Source: Weeksellaceae bacterium (GTDB lineage: Bacteria > Bacteroidota > Bacteroidia > Flavobacteriales > Weeksellaceae). From it: DNA of 8,269 bases. Each line of letters opens with the position of its first letter. The stretch's first letter is position 1. The notes beneath the pieces are model-generated. The model was not told where the DNA came from and searched no databases. It saw only the letters and a list, made by a program, of their open reading frames with translations. The stretch lies in the NCBI GenBank assembly GCA_022701475.1, contig JAKOOI010000256.1, positions 1 to 8,269 of the forward strand, in the 5' to 3' direction. Both the position numbers and the translations under genes were made by a program. Shown piece after piece: positions 5,018 to 8,269 of the stretch.

Positions 5018-7282
5018 ATGATCAAGAAAATCGCTGCTGTAAGTTTATTTATGCTTATTTCCGGTTCTTATACGGCTCAGGATAGCAAAACACTGCCGGC
5101 TTATCTGGATGAATCCAGGCCTGTGGAGGAACGGGTGAAAGACGCACTTTCCAGGATGACGCTGGAAGAAAAAGTAGCTATGCTCCATGCCCAGTCCAAA
5201 TTCAGTTCACCGGGTGTTCCACGATTAGGAATTCCTGAATTCTGGACCACCGACGGCCCGCACGGTGTACGTCCGGAAGTCATGTGGGACGAATGGGACC
5301 AGGCCGGATGGACCAACGACTCCATCATCGCCTATCCTGCCCTGACCGCTCTTTCGGCAACCTGGAACAAAAAAATGTCCTGGAACTACGGGAAAGCCCT
5401 CGGCGAGGAAGCCCGTTACAGAAAGAAAGATATTCTCCTGGGCCCGGGAGTGAATATTTACAGGACCCCGCTGAACGGAAGGAATTTCGAATATATGGGC
5501 GAAGACCCTTACCTGACCTCGAAAATGGTAGTGCCTTACATCAAAGGCGTACAGTCGAACGGCGTGGCTACGTCGGTAAAGCATTACGCCCTGAACAACC
5601 AGGAAATGTTCCGCCATACCAGCAATGTGACCGTAGACGACAGAACCTTGTATGAAATCTACCTGCCGCCGTTCAAAGCAGCGGTGACCGAAGGGGATTC
5701 CTGGACGATCATGGGAGCCTATGACATGTACAAAGGCCAGTACGCCAGCCAGAACCAATACCTGCTCAATGACATCCTGAAAAAAGAATGGAAGTATAAA
5801 GGGGTGGTGGTTTCCGACTGGGGTGCCGTTAACAACACTGAACAGGCCATCCGCAACGGCCTGGACCTGGAATTCGGGAGCTGGACCAACGGGCTTTCCG
5901 CCGGCACCAAAAATGCCTATGACAATTATTACCTGGCCAAACCATACCTCGACCTCATCAAAGCCGGAAAAGCCGGCACGCAGGAACTGGATGACAAGGT
6001 GACAAGGCTTCTCAACCTGGCCTACAAAACCACGATGAACCGCAACAAGCCTTTCGGGAACATTGCTTCCGAAGAACACAGGTCTGTCGCAAAAGAAATC
6101 GGTGAAGAAGGGATTGTGCTGCTGAAAAACCAGGGCAATGTTCTCCCGATCGATATGAATAAGGCCAGAAGAATTGCCGTGATCGGAGAAAATGCCATTA
6201 AGGTGATGACCGTGGGCGGAGGTTCCTCTTCCCTGAAAGTAAAATATGAAACCCTGCCGCTGGACGGGATCAAAGCAAGATTCGGGAAACAGGCGGATGT
6301 GCAGTATGCCAGAGGCTATGTAGGGGATGTCGGCGGTGAATACAACGGCGTAAAATCCGGACAGGACCTGAAAGATTCCCGCTCGCCGCAGGAACTGCTG
6401 AATGAAGCCGTAGAGCTGGCAAAAAAATCAGATTATGTAATCTTTGTCGGCGGACTGAACAAAGCGGATTTCCAGGACAGCGAAGGCAATGACAGAAAAA
6501 GCTATGGCTTACCGTACAACCAGGACAACGTTATTTCAGCCCTGGCAAAAGCCAACAAGAACCTTGCAGTAGTGATGGTTTCCGGAAATGCAGTGGCCAT
6601 GCCGTGGATTAAGGAAGTGCCGGCGGTGCTTCAGGGCTGGTACCTGGGCTCGGAGGCCGGAAATTCACTGGCTTCCTTACTGGCAGGAGACGCCAATCCT
6701 TCCGGGAAACTGCCGTTTACATTTCCGGTAAAGCTGGAAGACAATTCTGCCCATCAGCTGGGAGAATATCCCGGAAATAAGGAAGAACTGGCAGCCGGAA
6801 AAGGGAAAGACCAGAAAAACCCGATCAACATTACATACAATGAAGGCATCTTCGTAGGCTACCGCTGGCACGATACCAAAAAAATCAAGCCGCTGTTCAG
6901 CTTCGGCCATGGATTGAGCTATACGACTTTTGAATTCGGAAAAGCGAAAGCAGACAAAACTGCTATGGGCCAGGATGATAAGATTACTTTCACGGTATCT
7001 CTTAAAAATACCGGGAAAAAAGCCGGTGCCGAAGTGGCCCAGCTGTATATCTCCGACCTGAAATCTTCCGTAGAAAGGCCTGAAAAAGAGCTGAAAGGCT
7101 TCGAGAAAGTATACCTGAATCCGGGAGAGCAGAAAGAAGTGACCTTTACGATCGACAAAACCGCCCTAAGCTTCTTTGATGCCCAAAAGCATGAATGGGT
7201 AGCGGAACCGGGAGACTTCGAGGCCCGGATCGGGAATTCCTCGGATGCTGTCAAAACCAAAGTAAAATTTACGCTGAAGTAA
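5018..7282 (+). CDS. Secreted glycoside hydrolase family 3 enzyme, probable beta-glucosidase
   Basis: The 754-residue protein hydrolyses terminal beta-linked sugars by a retaining mechanism, probably in the periplasm. A signal peptide (MIKK, hydrophobic core) likely ends at Ala20, leaving Gln21. The GH3 N-terminal barrel (about 30-350) shows TDGPHGVR (78-85), Arg155 in NGRNFEYMGEDP, Lys188-His189, and the nucleophile motif VVSDWGAV with Asp267. The C-terminal alpha/beta domain (about 385-635) carries DSEGNDR with Glu489 as the candidate acid/base. A fibronectin III-like domain (about 660-745; GAEVAQLYI, ELKGFEKVYL, PGEQKEVTF) completes the usual architecture at normal length. It has its own promoter (4964-4993) and terminator (7312-7339), so it is probably monocistronic. 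No SusC/SusD genes are adjacent. Whether it prefers glucosides or xylosides cannot be read from the sequence; bglX-like is the generic name. Confidence 0.93.
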   Translation: MIKKIAAVSLFMLISGSYTAQDSKTLPAYLDESRPVEERVKDALSRMTLEEKVAMLHAQSKFSSPGVPRLGIPEFWTTDGPHGVRPEVMWDEWDQAGWTNDSIIAYPALTALSATWNKKMSWNYGKALGEEARYRKKDILLGPGVNIYRTPLNGRNFEYMGEDPYLTSKMVVPYIKGVQSNGVATSVKHYALNNQEMFRHTSNVTVDDRTLYEIYLPPFKAAVTEGDSWTIMGAYDMYKGQYASQNQYLLNDILKKEWKYKGVVVSDWGAVNNTEQAIRNGLDLEFGSWTNGLSAGTKNAYDNYYLAKPYLDLIKAGKAGTQELDDKVTRLLNLAYKTTMNRNKPFGNIASEEHRSVAKEIGEEGIVLLKNQGNVLPIDMNKARRIAVIGENAIKVMTVGGGSSSLKVKYETLPLDGIKARFGKQADVQYARGYVGDVGGEYNGVKSGQDLKDSRSPQELLNEAVELAKKSDYVIFVGGLNKADFQDSEGNDRKSYGLPYNQDNVISALAKANKNLAVVMVSGNAVAMPWIKEVPAVLQGWYLGSEAGNSLASLLAGDANPSGKLPFTFPVKLEDNSAHQLGEYPGNKEELAAGKGKDQKNPINITYNEGIFVGYRWHDTKKIKPLFSFGHGLSYTTFEFGKAKADKTAMGQDDKITFTVSLKNTGKKAGAEVAQLYISDLKSSVERPEKELKGFEKVYLNPGEQKEVTFTIDKTALSFFDAQKHEWVAEPGDFEARIGNSSDAVKTKVKFTLK

Positions 7283-7311
7283 TTTCACGTATTTCTATTT
7301 CTAAAATGTGG

Positions 7312-7339
7312 TGCCCGGACAAAAATCCGGGCATTTTTT
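7312..7339 (+). terminator. Terminator of the glycoside hydrolase gene
   Basis: TGCCCGGA (7312-7319) pairs with TCCGGGCA (7326-7333) across the loop CAAAAA, followed by six T and ATTTT. This is a textbook intrinsic terminator 29 nt after the stop codon. Confidence 0.92.
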
Positions 7340-7492
7340 ATTTTATTCCCTGAGCTCTGCTGCCATGTAACCGTACCTGACGTAACACATAACGCACATA
7401 AGATAAAGACTGAAACTTTGAAAACAGTTCAGAACACATCAGAAAGCCCATTTATCACATGCCCTATTTTAATTGGCCAGAACCTGTTCATC

Positions 7493-7560
7493 ATTTGGCT
7501 GAAGCCGGATTGCAGATGGCTGTGACGACACCGGCCTGAAGCCCGATGCTATTGATATGA
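7493..7560. repeat. Two-hairpin repeat element, copy B
   Basis: ATTTGGCTGAAGCC, then about 20 nt, then CCGGCCTGAAGCCCGATGCTATTGAT, repeats the order of parts seen at 4341-4408. The second palindrome has decayed here (CCGGCCTGAAGCCCGATG instead of a perfect stem), so this copy looks older or less constrained. It lies 154 nt downstream of the glycosidase terminator. Confidence 0.55.
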
Positions 7561-7907
7561 ACATTTACACAACCGGTTGTGAAGGTGAATGCTGAGCCTG
7601 TGATCCGAATTATTGAGCATCGTTGAGGCTGAATACCGTGATCTTTTATGAGAAGAACGTTTATACTGAACCTGTCGAAGTACCTTCTTATGTTTCTCAT
7701 GTATTCAATAAAATGAGGCTTCTGTAGGATCTGTTAATGTAACTACAGCCGTTGATAAAAAGTAAACAGGCCGGATAATACATTCCAGATATGTTGAAAA
7801 CTCCCCTCGCAGTCCTCAAAAATCTCTGATTTTTAATCTCATGTGTTCTAAAATATACGCAATATATTAAAGTCTTCTCCATTTCTCATGTGTCCCCATA
7901 CAGACCT
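7561..7907. other. Gene-free stretch with short repeats
   Basis: No credible gene is seen on either strand. It contains ACTGAACCTGTCGAAGTACC (7665-7684), close to the CTTCGACAGG(c/t)TCAG word I recall as common in bacterial intergenic repeats. It also has three copies of TCTCATGT (7695, 7837 and 7884, the last two extended to TCTCATGTGT). An inverted pair ATGAGAA...TTCTCAT brackets 7648-7700. Short frames here have poor composition. Confidence 0.5.
7818..7834 (-). terminator. Weak terminator candidate downstream of the MFS gene
   Basis: AAAAATC (7818-7824) and GATTTTT (7828-7834) form a 7-bp, A/T-dominated stem with a 3-nt loop. It lies 74 nt after the MFS stop on the minus strand. The five T residues lie in the 3' arm rather than after it, so its strength is doubtful. 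Confidence 0.3.
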
Positions 7908-8269
7908 TTATGAAACGGCTGCCGCTTCCCGTACGGACTTCCTGTTGCGGATGATGAAATACAGCAGCGCAGCCAATGCGGCAACGGCATATCCTGCCAG
8001 GATCAGCAGGCTGACCCCGCCGGCTGCATAATCAGAAGGGAAAAATCCGCCCAGCAAGGTCATAAAAGACAGTCCTATCCCGCCGCCGAGGAAATAACTG
8101 GTGGATCCTACGCTGGAAGCCACTCCATAGTCCGACGGCTCTACTTCCTGTATGCCGAGCACCGATAATGCCGTAAAACAGAACGTCATGCCCGTTCCGG
8201 AAATACAGGCGGCTCCGAGCAATACCAGCAGCAGCGGATGGCCCAGGTACACTGAACCCAGCAACAGGA
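7908..8269 (-). CDS. MFS transporter, C-terminal part, probably DHA2 (EmrB/QacA-like) (partial)
   Basis: About 120 codons are visible on the minus strand, open to the window edge and ending TAA at 7910-7908, so the start of the gene is missing. There are three hydrophobic segments: one through LLLVLLGAACISGTGMTF, one through GSTSYFLGGGIGLSFMTLL and one through LLILAGYAVAALAALLYFII, followed by a basic tail RNRKSVRE. The loop sequence VEPSDYGVASSVGSTSYFLGG, with small residues and a Gly-rich helix after it, is typical of the C-terminal half of drug:H+ antiporters with 14 helices, where the segment favours proton-coupled export. Substrate cannot be inferred. A DHA1-type transporter remains possible because the N-terminal half is not visible. 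It converges with the glycosidase gene. Confidence 0.85.
   Translation of the reverse strand, partial: LLLGSVYLGHPLLLVLLGAACISGTGMTFCFTALSVLGIQEVEPSDYGVASSVGSTSYFLGGGIGLSFMTLLGGFFPSDYAAGGVSLLILAGYAVAALAALLYFIIRNRKSVREAAAVS

Noticed and set aside
5225..6079. 284-residue open frame on the minus strand
   Set aside because: It lies wholly antisense to the glycoside hydrolase gene, whose protein is clearly recognisable, and it has no recognisable motif; it is a composition effect of the GC-rich coding strand.
7491..7882. Two short minus-strand open frames between the glycosidase and the MFS gene
   Set aside because: They overlap the repeat copy and low-complexity spacer, lack motifs, and have no plausible promoter or ribosome-binding site.

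Overview
The window looks like chromosomal DNA of a Bacteroidetes (Flavobacteriia) bacterium, probably of the Chryseobacterium group. Two promoter-like sites match the Bacteroidetes -7 consensus TAnnTTTG (906-913 and 4986-4993). Shine-Dalgarno sequences are mostly weak or absent, one secreted protein has a signal peptide ending ...A-Q as is common in this group, and the AT-rich spacers carry short dispersed repeats. The genus is inferred from style, not from a database match.

Layout. On the minus strand at the left edge are the first 20 codons of a membrane protein (1-61, possibly a CPA1-type Na+/H+ antiporter) and a small GNAT acetyltransferase (172-483). A spacer of about 460 bases follows. 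The centre of the window is a plus-strand methionine ABC importer locus: a candidate operator (868-888), a -7 promoter element (906-913), a short Met/Cys-rich leader ORF (941-1036), mutually exclusive antiterminator and terminator hairpins (1028-1088), then metN (1116-2144), metI (2137-2793, overlapping metN by 8 nt), a long intercistronic hairpin (2876-2958), metQ (3015-3827) and a strong terminator (3968-4002). From 3828 to about 4960 there is no convincing gene; the stretch holds several copies of degenerate intergenic repeats. A secreted family 3 glycoside hydrolase (5018-7282) has its own promoter and terminator. Another gene-poor stretch (7340-7907) carries a second copy of a two-hairpin repeat found at 4341-4408. 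The window ends inside the C-terminal part of an MFS transporter on the minus strand (7908-8269). Minor stretches 4234-4340 and 4409-4651 show nothing I can name.

How it works together. MetN (ATPase), MetI (permease) and MetQ (lipoprotein receptor) form a complete methionine importer. The most notable part is what precedes it. A 31-codon ORF carries the segment MNMMLCCM and ends where an antiterminator arm begins, and a 13-bp terminator follows before metN. This has the parts of a ribosome-mediated transcription attenuator sensing charged tRNA-Met (and perhaps tRNA-Cys). It is inferred from sequence alone. The glycosidase and the edge genes seem unrelated to the importer.
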